NCBI GenBank assembly: GCA_902728285.1
Contig: CACVBU010000681.1
Location: 3,574,413 to 3,638,412 of the forward strand
Source of the DNA: Clytia hemisphaerica
Taxonomy: Eukaryota > Cnidaria > Hydrozoa > Leptothecata > Clytiidae
DNA length: 64,000 nucleotides
Reading direction: 5' to 3'
Part shown: piece after piece, positions 10,935 through 20,954 of the stretch
Layout of the letters: each line of letters opens with the position of its first letter
How positions within the stretch are numbered: the stretch's first letter is position 1
Translations under genes and position numbers: made by a program
The notes under the pieces: model-generated
Database searches by the model: none
What the model was told of the DNA's origin: nothing
The model's input: only the letters and a program-made list of their open reading frames with translations

Positions 10935-11538
10935 ATGGAGCGAGTTACAATATTTGATTCTATAACTAAAGAAAAGATAGACGGCTTCACAGCTTACGTT
11001 CAATCTTCGAGCAAAGAAAAATTCACAAAAATACGAAAGGAATTATTTGAATTAATTTCTGATGATCTGTTGCCCAAGATATCTCTTTGGCCTAAGAAAT
11101 ATCGTTTGATGTGTTTTAAGAGACCTTTGGGGGATCGGGATACCGCCACCATGTTCTGGTTTCTACTTGGTAAGTAACTTATTACTGAACCACCTGCACT
11201 TTACGTCAAAGAATTATTCAGTGAACAATTTTGAATAGTGTCAATGAGAGATGGTTGTTTTGCAGTATTCTTTATACTGTCACTTTAAAGTAAATTTTCG
11301 TGTTTTTCATTGTTCGGGTAATGGCGTATCTCCAATTGTTACGGCACAATGGATCATTTCGTCGTATCACACGTTAAAAGACGACAAACGGACGACAAAT
11401 GCCAGAAAAAAACAAATCCAGAGCCTCTTCGAATCGATGGAAATAAAAAAGCATGACCGATTTTATTATTCGTTATTTCACAAAAGGCAATTCTATTTCG
11501 ATGGTAGGTCACGTGATGTAAGACAAGACCTCCATTGA
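10935..11538 (+). CDS. unrecognised spliced gene of the core (about 160 aa)
   Basis: Exon 1 runs from ATG 10,935 to 11,169 (78 codons plus one base, donor gtaagt). The only acceptor that keeps the long downstream frame open is at 11,290 (tttaaag), so exon 2 is 11,291-11,538; together they are 161 codons including the stop. That acceptor has a weak pyrimidine tract, so the junction is uncertain. Exon 1 looks like a real protein (MERVTIFDSITKEKIDG; ISLWPKKYRLMCFKRPLGD; TATMFWFLLG). Exon 2 has GNGVSPIVTAQWIISSYHTL and a basic stretch (NARKKQIQSLFESMEI). A second possible donor (gtaggt, about 11,502) would allow a different C-terminus. I recognise no family. It lies between the inverted repeat block and the convergent helicase gene. 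Confidence 0.55.
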
Positions 11539-12402
11539 CCTCTAGTCTTTAAAGTCGTTCTTCATTGTTAGATAGCATTAAATTTTTCAAGTCTACTAAA
11601 TCTTTTTGTCCATTTTATTTAAGAAGAAAATGTCATAAAACTACTATTGTTTCCCTGTTGTTTGAAACTATTGTCTTTCTAAAGGGCGTGGCAGCTACTG
11701 GGAACGAGTATTGTTACAGCATTACATTTCTTTTTTAAAGAACGAATCAAATGAATGAAACATCTATTGCGTTATTTAAAAACACTAGAGAAAACAATGA
11801 GAACAAAGAAGTTTATTCTATTATGCTCAGCTGATTCAGCAGCCGAGTCAAATCTTTTTCATTTTTCTTTCATTTTTTCCTAGCACAAACTAGGCATTAA
11901 ACACACAAAGTATTGACCTACGATAAATCAAAACTAAAATTCTATGCGATCTACAAAACTCAAATATATTATATTGAAGACCAGTAGAAGGAATATTGGA
12001 AGTGAAATGCATTCAAAACATAACTAAAAAGAAATATTACCATTTTCCCCACATGAAAATAGACACAAACGCAACAGTACACTGTTATAAATTTCTCCTA
12101 ATTTTACAGAAAATATAATTATTTTGAATTTTTAAACTATAAAAAATTAAATCAAACGCAACGGGTAAGATTCCACTAAGAGTTCAGTAACAAATCGTTA
12201 GGTGTTGCTCCACATGTCTTATTTATGGTGTTGTATTACGCACGATGATTTTTATCTGAAGACAAAAGGAAAGATAAGATTCAGATTTTTCTGTAAAACC
12301 AGTAAGTTAACCGAAAAAAATTCAGTATGTCAAATTCATTTTAATGTTGTTGACTTGTTTGATTAGAAAATTGAACAAAAGCTTGATTTCATGAATGGCA
12401 AA
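11539..12402. other. convergent intergenic region
   Basis: Lies between the 3' ends of the + strand gene and the - strand helicase gene. It is AT-rich, with one tttaaagaacgaat motif related to the 86-bp repeat near 11,735. No ORF or RNA gene is supported. It should contain both polyadenylation regions, but I see no clear canonical hexamer for the helicase gene. Confidence 0.4.
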
Positions 12403-15400
12403 CTAACCTGGCGTGGATAACTGGAGCAAGGGCGTGCCTGTGTTAATTTCTCTCAAGGGAAGGACTGGTGAAGACGTCTTTGCTGAAATTGAAAAATAGC
12501 CAAGTTTAAAAGAATGTCAGTAACTTCGTCACGATGACAACATACCATATCACCACAAGTAGTTTGATGGCAAAATGGACGAGTCCAGTCAACTGAAATT
12601 GTTAAAGTAAGATAAGCACAAAAGAAAAGAAAAAAAACACTTACCAGCTGAAAGATTGCTCTGTTTTGATTTGTTACCGACGTGGTGACAGATCTCTTTT
12701 CTGAAAATTTTAAATATAAAATGCTTTAAAACTAAAAGTCAAGTAAATAACCATCAGATCACTGCAATCATACATAAACAAATTCTGAAAAGTTTTTATC
12801 AAGTAGTAAATTGCTTACCAAATTCTGATGGTAGGTCATATTCTGTCAAAGAGTCCAAAGTTGCAATTCTCTTTACTTTTGGAATTGCAATCTCATCAAT
12901 CGTTGCTTCCATTGGCCGTTTTCGATTTTCAGTTTCTAAAAAAAGTGAAGAAAAAAGAAAATAAATCATCGTTTCCAAGGCATACAAAACACCTGTAAAA
13001 TTGGGAAAATAATGGGAAATAAGTGTGGGAAAACAAAAGAAAAGTTACTAGTTAATGTCAAGTGTACACTAAATCTAAAAGAAAATGTCATTGGAAACGC
13101 TTTTTAAACCTGATGCAATATATGCTATAGGATTTCATAGTATTCTCACCAGAAAAATTAATGATGTCAGATAAGTCCAACGTTGATATGTCTGACGGTA
13201 GAATCGATTCAATGTATTGAATGTCGCTCTTGGATTCAACTAAAACAAAAGAAAATTCCCATTTTATTTTCATCAAATAATCCTAGGCGGACGATGGGAA
13301 AGTTAATTCATCAAAAATTGCAGTATTAAAACAAACACATACATATAGTTGGATTGACAGGTTCTTCGTCGTCACTTGAAATACAAACGTGATTGGTCCG
13401 ATTCGACTTCACAAAACGGATTTCAGAATCTGAAAATAAAACATAAAAATTTGCAAAGGAAGAATAAGAAAATGAGATTTCAAGTTGAGACTGTCATACG
13501 GGGAAATGACATAGAATGGTTTACTTGTCAGATTAAGTAGCCAAGAAATAAAGCAAATTGAAAACAATCTTACCGTCACTGTCATTTTCCTCGCCATTTC
13601 CAAGCCTGGAATCTCTGTTCTCATCACAAGAATAGTACTCATCATCTGAAATGTAAAATGAGATGCAATAGAATGACAAAGTACGTATTGACATAATACA
13701 AGCTAGAAAGAAAGATCATCATAGAATCAAATAATAGAGATTTCAGATAGGACGTAAAAGTAGTCTTACCATCCCATAAGGAATCTGGTGTTGTTGGGAT
13801 CGGCGTCACCGGTGTCATTGGCGTCAAAGGGGCGCGCGGTGGACTGAAGGCGAATACAGTGCTCGCAACGTCAGCACTGCTTCTTTCCTCCATACCTTCT
13901 TGACCTTTGAGATGAAAAAAATTGAATCAGATTCATCCTAAAATATTGCATATAGACTAGGTGTCTCAATTTGGTGAAAAATAGAAAGAATTCCAGTCAA
14001 ATGAATAGAAAATGTGAGTTGAATCTTATCGAAAAGGTTACACAAAGACAAACACCATCAAAGAAAGTACCAGTCATCCAATTGATCAATAAAGCAACAT
14101 GTAAAGCTCTCACCTGTAAAGAACGGTGATGCTGTTTCTTGTGAAGATGGTGTTGTCGCTGGTGAAGTTTCATTGGACAAGGTCCCCAATGGACTAAACA
14201 TTTGAACATGGTAGCCTTAAAAGAGAGAAGAAAATAATTTGAAATGCTTTTTAGTTTTGACAGTATTAAACATACCCTTACTTTTGACTCCCTCTTCCTC
14301 TTAATTTGGTCAAAATTAAAAAAAAAGTAACGAGCACTTCTACAGTCCATACGTCTGAAAGCAGAAAGTTTACCTGTTTCAATTTCACCATCTTCCTCGT
14401 CCGTAGACCCGGTGCACTATATCAATTGCCTTGCTTTTTCTTCCGTCATGTCTATATTCAGTCTAGCGCCCGCACTGACGTCATGGGATCGCTCGTAAAA
14501 AAGTTCTTCAGGCTTTATGAGATCTCTATGGATCACCAGCATGTTTACCAGCCACATCAAATACTCAAAAGAGTGTTCCAGCATCCATGCTGGTGCCGTC
14601 ATGTCCTTTGTTTCCAGCTTTCGTGTTGTAAATTCTTGGACACGACAGTCCACGGCACCCACGTCGATCGAATCAAATTTTGGCATAGCCTGGCAGGTGA
14701 TGTAGATGCCACCATTCATCTTTGTTCTTCTTGGCTTTTGGTTTTTCACCGCTTGGCTGAAGTAACCACCTTGTAGAATAGATTTGACCTATAAAATAAG
14801 TTAAAGATAACTAAAATTCCATAATCGTTATCATACAATGACAGATTTTGCTAGATACTTTGGTCTCCTCAGCATATCTAATATAAAAAATTAAACATAA
14901 ATAAGTTGCAAGATATAAAATAATTAGTATTCATTCAGTCAATAGAAAGAATTTACACTAACCTGGTCAGGAGCCATTGTTTCATAGACCCACTCGTCAA
15001 TGAACAAAAGTTCTGTTCTTTTATTTATCATCATGGAACCAAAAGTTTTCTCTTTGCTAAATATGGCAACGTTGTTGTGTGGAATAAGCCCAAGAAGAAC
15101 GTTGGCCCATGATGTTTTTCCGGAGTTATTGCTACCTGAAGAAAAGTAAGAAAAAAAATTCTGAGAACTGTAGTCGAAACAATATGAATAAACAAAACAT
15201 GCAAAATTACATTATCCCCTCCCAAATATTTTTCCAGAATCAAAAATACCTCAATGAAATACAGTTTATCCTCAGAAAGTTAGAAAGTTGGCACAGCTCA
15301 CACCGCTCCAATAGTAAACATATTCATACCACTCGTTACGATTCGTGGTACTTTGTGTGGGAACTGGAAGCACAATAAGCACTGGTAGAACTTGTTCAAA

Positions 15401-16768
15401 AAGTTGACACGCTCCCTCAGTTCTGGAAAACTGTTTTCCACGGACGTTGTAAAGCAGCCACCATCACACTCAGCGTTAGAATCAAAGTTTTTTCGATTTT
15501 CCCAAACTCCTCTTCATGGAATGGCACCTGTACAAAGCTCTCTGTTGAGAATTTGAAGAACCAACCACCATTAACCTCTATATAATCGTAGTCCATCTCG
15601 ATGGAAGGTAACACCTATTAGAAAAATTAAACAGTGCGTTTTATTTCAGAAGTAACCGTTAAACCGATTCCAAATCTTATAACACTCTCAAAATTGAAAT
15701 CTAGGTTCAAGGACGATTTAATAAATCCACTAATTTGATACCTTAACAAATTCTGCCTCCATGTGTGACCTGATCTTCTCTTTGTGTAGGTCAATCTTTT
15801 CACCAAATTTTCGATTGGCACAAAGTGTCTCGAGATATTCGTCAATCGAAGAATGATATTTGAAAGCGTAAGTTGCTAAAAAACGAGAAAATAGAAGAAT
15901 CAGCAAAGTTGAAGATAGAAACAGCAAAGCAAAAACAGACAGCCCCCCCCCCCTCTAAGGTTTGAGCTAGTAAATGACAATCGAAAGGAAAATCACATGA
16001 CATACCGTTTGGCTCCTTTTCAAAAATGGCGCCATTATGAATGCGATGGTTCAATTTCATCATCACTCGCCTTACTCGGTCAATGGTTTTGCCCTGGGAG
16101 GTTTCCTTTTCAGGAACGAAGGATTTTGGAGTTTCACCCAGCAAAGATATGTGTTGATGACAAAATCCTTGCTCCTGAAGATACCGTGATGCCTCTCGAA
16201 TTTTGAAATCCAATTGCGATGAGCAACATACCAATCGTGTGGAAACATATCCTTTTGGAACTTTGTCCTTGACCAGTTGTGAGTTGTAGTCCTAAAGCAA
16301 TGGAAGAATATTAACGGTTAGGTTAACTATTTTTCTATCAGATGCTAAACCGATGTAATTTGTATTAGCATTAAAACAATGAACTCAAACAAAGCTGAAT
16401 TTTCATACCTTTACCACTTGCTTTAGTTTGGCCAAAAGCACATCTGATTCCCCCATCTTTTTGGTGTTTCTTGTCTTGATGGGGTGCTTTGTATGTTGGA
16501 CACGTTTCTCGACATCGTAGACGAGATCATAAATCTTGGTTTCCGTCAAACTGGTTGACTTGTGCGCCACCAAGAAGTACGCAACACCGAAAATGAAATC
16601 GTCTGCTTTCTCTAAAACAGTGGAGACGGCGGTGCAGCTCGAAATAAAAAACTTTACTTCGGGAAGAGCAGCCAAGGCATTGTCTAGCTTACGCTGCACT
16701 GATGTTAAGTCTGTTTGGCTGCTCAGTATTAATGAACGGAACGGGAAAACTTGATCTGTGTCACCAAT
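12403..16768 (-). pseudogene. spliced SF3 helicase gene with long regulatory tail (two lesions, 5' end missing)
   Basis: About 16 exons, read from 16,768 down: 16,768-16,409; 16,291-16,006; 15,875-15,742; 15,614-15,330; 15,135-14,963; 14,788-14,374; 14,299-14,282 (18-nt microexon, doubtful); 14,215-14,114; 13,904-13,770; 13,645-13,574; 13,429-13,343; 13,239-13,150; 12,935-12,819; 12,695-12,645; 12,592-12,554; 12,482-12,403. Reading phase agrees at nearly every junction. Walker A is GSNNSGKTSW, starting at the 15,330/15,135 junction. Walker B is RTELLFIDEW. The SF3 motif C region is GGIYITCQAMPKFD, then CRVQEFTT. The tail after the ATPase has TP/SP-rich segments (APLTPMTPVTPIPTTP), acidic stretches, a VCISSDDEE SIM-like motif, basic ENRKRP and PKVKR, and a Cys/His cluster (ICHHVGNK; FCHQTTC). 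Lesions: one base missing in 15,418-15,513 and an in-frame TAG at 14,417-14,419. No start exon is found before the repeat block at 16.79 kb. The role would be replicative unwinding. Confidence 0.8.
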
Positions 16769-17574
16769 CTAAGGGTTAAATAATGAATGATGTTCTTAAA
16801 GAACGAACCAAGACACTATTAAAAAAGCATACTCTAATCACAATTAGGACTAGATTGTAGACTAGCAATAATTCAAAGACTAATCGTCCTATATCAACAG
16901 GTCATTGCACAGACTATCAAAAACTTATTTCCCTGTCTCCTCAACACCTAAATGAACGTTACACAGACTAGAGCAGCTTTAAGCTGAAATTTAAAAGGTC
17001 ATTACACAGACTATGTAAAAACTTATATACCCCTGTCTCCATTTCAAAAGTGACGTTACACAGACTAGAATTTCTCTGGTCTTGAAAAACAAGTAGAATT
17101 TGGTCAAAATAGGCGTGGCTAGAGTGCTGACGAATAAATCACAACTTTTCAGATCACAAAAAATATCGAAACCTAATTCTATTGGCCAATATAGAAAATT
17201 AATGAGATTTTTTATAGAATTTAAGAGGTCGTTACACAGATTATTAAGAAAGTATATTACCCTGTCTCAATTTAAAAAGTGACGTAACACAGACTAGCGA
17301 AGTCATTCGGGCCACATTTTCTCGGCTTACCGGCTTATCAACCTCTCTCGGGCAAAAAATCCAGCTAAACGACCGGTTTAGGTTCTGGCTTAAGGTCAAT
17401 TACGGCTTAACTAAAAAAGGGCGTTAAACTACGGTGGTAAAGGGTGTGAATTCCCTTTCTTAAACTGAACAAGTCCCAAAACAAAAATAATGACTCAAAG
17501 ATAAAAAAACAATATGGGCGTGACTCCACAAGGGTGTGCTACCTTTATTATAAAATCTTTCTTTAATGGAATGA

Positions 17575-18005
17575 AGTTTCGGTCTTTAAGAACAGTGCCA
17601 TTCGTATACTTTTAAAGAACGAACTATTCTATGTTTTTGAGCAATTCCTCCAAAGTAGTATACTTCGTTCTTTAAGAACAGTGCCATTTGTACGCTTTTA
17701 AAGAACGAAGTATTCCATGATTTTGAACAATTCTTCCAAAGTAGTATACTTCGGTCTTTAAGAACTGTGCCATTCATATGCTTTTAAAGAACAAAGTATT
17801 CTATGTTTTTGAGCAATTCCTCGAAAGTAGTAAACTTCGTTCTTTAAGAACAGTGCCATTCGTATGCTTTTAAAGAACGAAGTATTCTATGCTTTTGAAC
17901 AATTCCTCCAAAGTAGTATACTTCGTTCTTTAAGAACAGTGCCATTCATATGCTTTTAAAGAACGAAGTATCAACTTATCGAAAAGATCACGCCCTAATG
18001 ACCTG
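17575..18005. repeat. five 86-bp minisatellite units with internal hairpins
   Basis: The tacttcg motif recurs at 17,661, 17,747, 17,833 and 17,919 (exact 86-bp steps), with a first diverged unit at 17,575. Each unit contains tacttcgttctttaa and, about 30 nt later, ttaaagaacgaagta: 15-nt arms of a stem-loop. No ORF of interest runs through it. Confidence 0.85.
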
Positions 18006-18166
18006 TATCATTCTCTAAAGAGACAAAAATTTAAAATTTCTCTTGTATTAGAGAACAAATAGAGTTTTGTCAAAATAGGCCTTGCTAGACTGCTGAAGTA
18101 AATCACACCTTCTCAATCTTACAAAATATCGCCTGTCTCAATGTCAAAAGTGACGTTACACAGACT

Positions 18167-18628
18167 AGAATTTCTCTGGTCTTAAAAGACAAGTAGAATT
18201 TAGTCAAAATAGGCGTGGCTAGAGTGCTGACGAATAAATCACAACTTTTCAGATCACAAAAAATATCGAAACCTAATTCTATTGGCCAATATAGGAAATT
18301 AATGAGAGTTTCTATAGATTTAAAAGGTCATTACACAGACTATGTCAAAAAACTAATATACCCCTGTCTCAATTTCAAAAGTGACGTTACACAGACTAGA
18401 ATTTCTCTGGTCTTAAAAAACTAGTAGAATTTGGTCAAAATAGGCGTGGCTAGAGTGCTGACGAATAAATCACACCTTTTCAGATCACAAAAAATACCGA
18501 AACCCAATTCTATTGGCCAATATAGAAAATTAATGAGATTTTTTATAGATTTAAAAGGTCGTTACACAGACTATCTAAAAACTAATATACCCCTGTCTCA
18601 ATTTCAAAAGTGACGTTACACAGACTAG
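18167..18628. repeat. 231-bp tandem units of the 'gttacacagact' module
   Basis: Two units start at 18,167 and 18,398 with agaatttctctggtctt. A third, related unit lies at about 17,067. Each runs through taggcgtggctagagtgctg, attctattggccaatata and cccctgtctcaatttc, ending at tgacgttacacagact. The left block has one diverged unit (about 2710-2970). Confidence 0.75.
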
Positions 18629-18956
18629 CATAGCATCTCAGGCTCAGAAAATGACGGCTTAATGGCTTACCAACCCATCTCAGGCAGAAAATCTGGCTTA
18701 AGGGTCGGTTTAGGTTCTGGCTTAAGTCAATTACGGCTTAACTGAAAAAGTGCATTAGAATCCGGTGGAAAAGGCGTGATTCCTTTTTCATCAAATTTAA
18801 CAAGTCCCAAATCGAAAGTGATGGCTTAGAAATGAAGAATAAGCATGGGCAGGGTCCTAATAAGGTGTGGTCCCTTTATGAAAAAAGTTTTTTTAGAAGA
18901 ATCTAGATTCTGTCTTTAAGAACAGTTAAACTAAAATAAACCATGAACCTTCCGAC

Positions 18957-20623
18957 ATGAACAATTACTATTGTAATCTTGCTTCTAACCTCACAAAAAA
19001 ACCTAATAAACCTGCAAATTATGATAATTTACTGGGTAACCCATCCATCGAAAATGATGAGAATGTTTTTACAATCAAGCATACGAATTATGAAGAGGTC
19101 TTGAGTATACTTAAAAAACTGAAAAATGATTGCTCAAGCGGGTATGACAATATACCGGTACGATACCTAAAGCCAGTCAATGAGTACCTTGTATCTCCTC
19201 TTGTTAACATTATTAACAATTCAATCGATAAGCATTTATTCCCAGATAAGTGGAAGATTGCTCGAGTCAGCCCAGTCCCAAAAATTGACCATCCAACGAA
19301 ATTAAAAGACTACAGACCAATATCAATCCTACCGGTTTTATCGAAAGTCTACGAACGTGTTATTTTAACACAATTATGCGATTTCATTGAAAGGAATTCA
19401 CTTTACCGTCCAAATCAATCTGGATTTCGGAAAGGGCACACCACAACAACGCTACTCTTAAAACTACGTGATGATATAATCAAAGCTATGAATAAAAGTG
19501 AAATTACACTATCAATTCTTATCGACTACTCCAAGGCATTCGATACGATCGACCATTTTACCCTCATTGATAAACTTAAAAAGTTAAACTTTAGTTCCAT
19601 GTCATTGCAAATCATTATAAGCTATCTCACAAACCGTCAGCAATTTGTGCAAGTGAACGATAAAAGATCACCCGTTCAACCCATTCACTTTGGTGTCCCT
19701 CAAGGCAGTATTTTGGGTCCAGTTTTATTTAACCTATATGTTACCGAATTATCTGACCAAATCTCCTCTCTCAGTATCCAATATGCTGATGACACAACGC
19801 TTTATCGTCACTCAAAAATTCGTGATATACTTCAATGCATCCGGGAAATCGAGACTGATATCGAATCACTTTCCACCTGGTCAGCTGATCATAATCTCTT
19901 GTTCAATGCTGATAAACTGCAATACATCATCTTTTCAACCAAACGTCTAGCGTCATATCACAAATTATGTAGTGACTACTCGTATCTTATTTCTTGTTCA
20001 AAAAAATCAATTGAACAAAAAGATGTTGTCAAGCTTCTTGGTCTTCATTTTGATAAAAGTCTATCCTGGTCCGACCATATCAACCAAATTATAAAATCCA
20101 GTCATGGTACCATTCGAGCTCTTCGTAATTTCCAACGTTTCACACCATTTAAAGTTCGGAAATCACTCGCTGAAGCTATAGTGCTATCGAAAATAGCGTA
20201 CTCCATAGTCGTATTCGGACAGATCCCCGATTACTTATTAAATCGTCTGCAACGTATACAGAACATTGCTGCAGGATATGTCCTAAACCGATATGCCACA
20301 CTGAAAGATGTTGTCGATCTGCAATGGTTACCAATAAAAGAGCTTATTGATTTTAATGTTTCCAAACTTGTTTACAAGGCCCTTAATGATAAAAAATGGC
20401 CTTCATATCTTTCTTTGGTGAAAGTAACTCAGCCTCGGAAGCTTCGCTCGCAGGATGATGGTATTAAAATTGATTTTGGCTTATCTAAGACATTTCAGGA
20501 CCAAGCTCAAATTTTTAACGAACTCCCGAAAATATCAGGGAAATCAAAGACCTGAAAGAATTTATTAAAGAATCAAAATTGTTTTTTAAATCTAGGGCAC
20601 ATACTCGTGCAACACAACAATAA
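18957..20623 (+). pseudogene. reverse transcriptase of the non-LTR element (one frameshift)
   Basis: The open frame 18,957-20,555 carries ordered RT motifs: LKDYRPISILPVLSKVYERV, QSGFRKGHTTTTLL, ILIDYSKAFDTIDH (motif A, catalytic Asp), FGVPQGSILGPVLFNLY (motif B), IQYADDTTLY (motif C, YADD) and KLLGLHFDKSLSWSDHI. After NELP the frame runs into an early stop. The neighbouring frame continues with IREIKDLKEFIKES to TAA at 20,621-20,623, so one base is missing near 20,525-20,530. The endonuclease part is lost by 5' truncation. It lacks an RNase H domain, as in CR1/jockey-like elements. Dead copy. Confidence 0.92.
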
Positions 20624-20919
20624 AATTATAAATTTATGAAGATCTATTTTTACTTTATTACTTACTAAATATTTCCACTACTATTATCCACTATCCTTTT
20701 GCTAGTCCCTATTTCGATACAATCTACATTCAGCCTTTGTGTCTTAGTTATCCAACTCCATTTCATGTCTATCTAGTGGTCTAGTTTTAATAAAATTTTA
20801 TCCAGAAAATTTGTAAAAATATTTATATTTATTAATACTATTATTCTTTAGTGCTTTTTATTTTGATATTTATGTTTAGGGGGAAGAACAATTTTGTATG
20901 AAATTGAACCTAATAAATG

Positions 20920-20951
<32 letters not shown>
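20624..20951 (+). repeat. 3' UTR and (AAT)n tail of the non-LTR element
   Basis: About 295 nt of AT-rich untranslated sequence followed by roughly a dozen aat units. It ends immediately before the 3' copy of the target-site duplication. Confidence 0.85.

Positions 20952-20954
<3 letters not shown>

Larger units (their letters stand above)
18935..20951 (+). mobile_element. 5'-truncated CR1/jockey-type non-LTR retrotransposon
   Basis: A 2.0-kb insertion into the right repeat block, flanked by aaactaa at 18,928-18,934 and 20,952-20,958; the left block (about 3560) shows the empty site. It begins inside the second ORF, with no endonuclease domain, and ends in a (AAT)n tract (about 20,918-20,951). 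Truncation at 5', a 3' microsatellite tail and a short duplication are typical of target-primed insertion. Confidence 0.9.

Noticed and set aside
14306-14776. A 156-aa plus-strand frame
   Set aside because: It lies antisense to the splice-supported helicase exon and has no family resemblance of its own.
14842-14899. A possible extra helicase exon of about 41 nt between Walker B and motif C exons
   Set aside because: It has splice-like edges but its length breaks the reading phase, while the flanking exons join directly in phase with a natural protein sequence.
15842-16234. HUH-type nicking motif in the helicase N-terminal region (HQHISL)
   Set aside because: The spacing and hydrophobic pattern do not match an HUH endonuclease and no partner Tyr context is evident.
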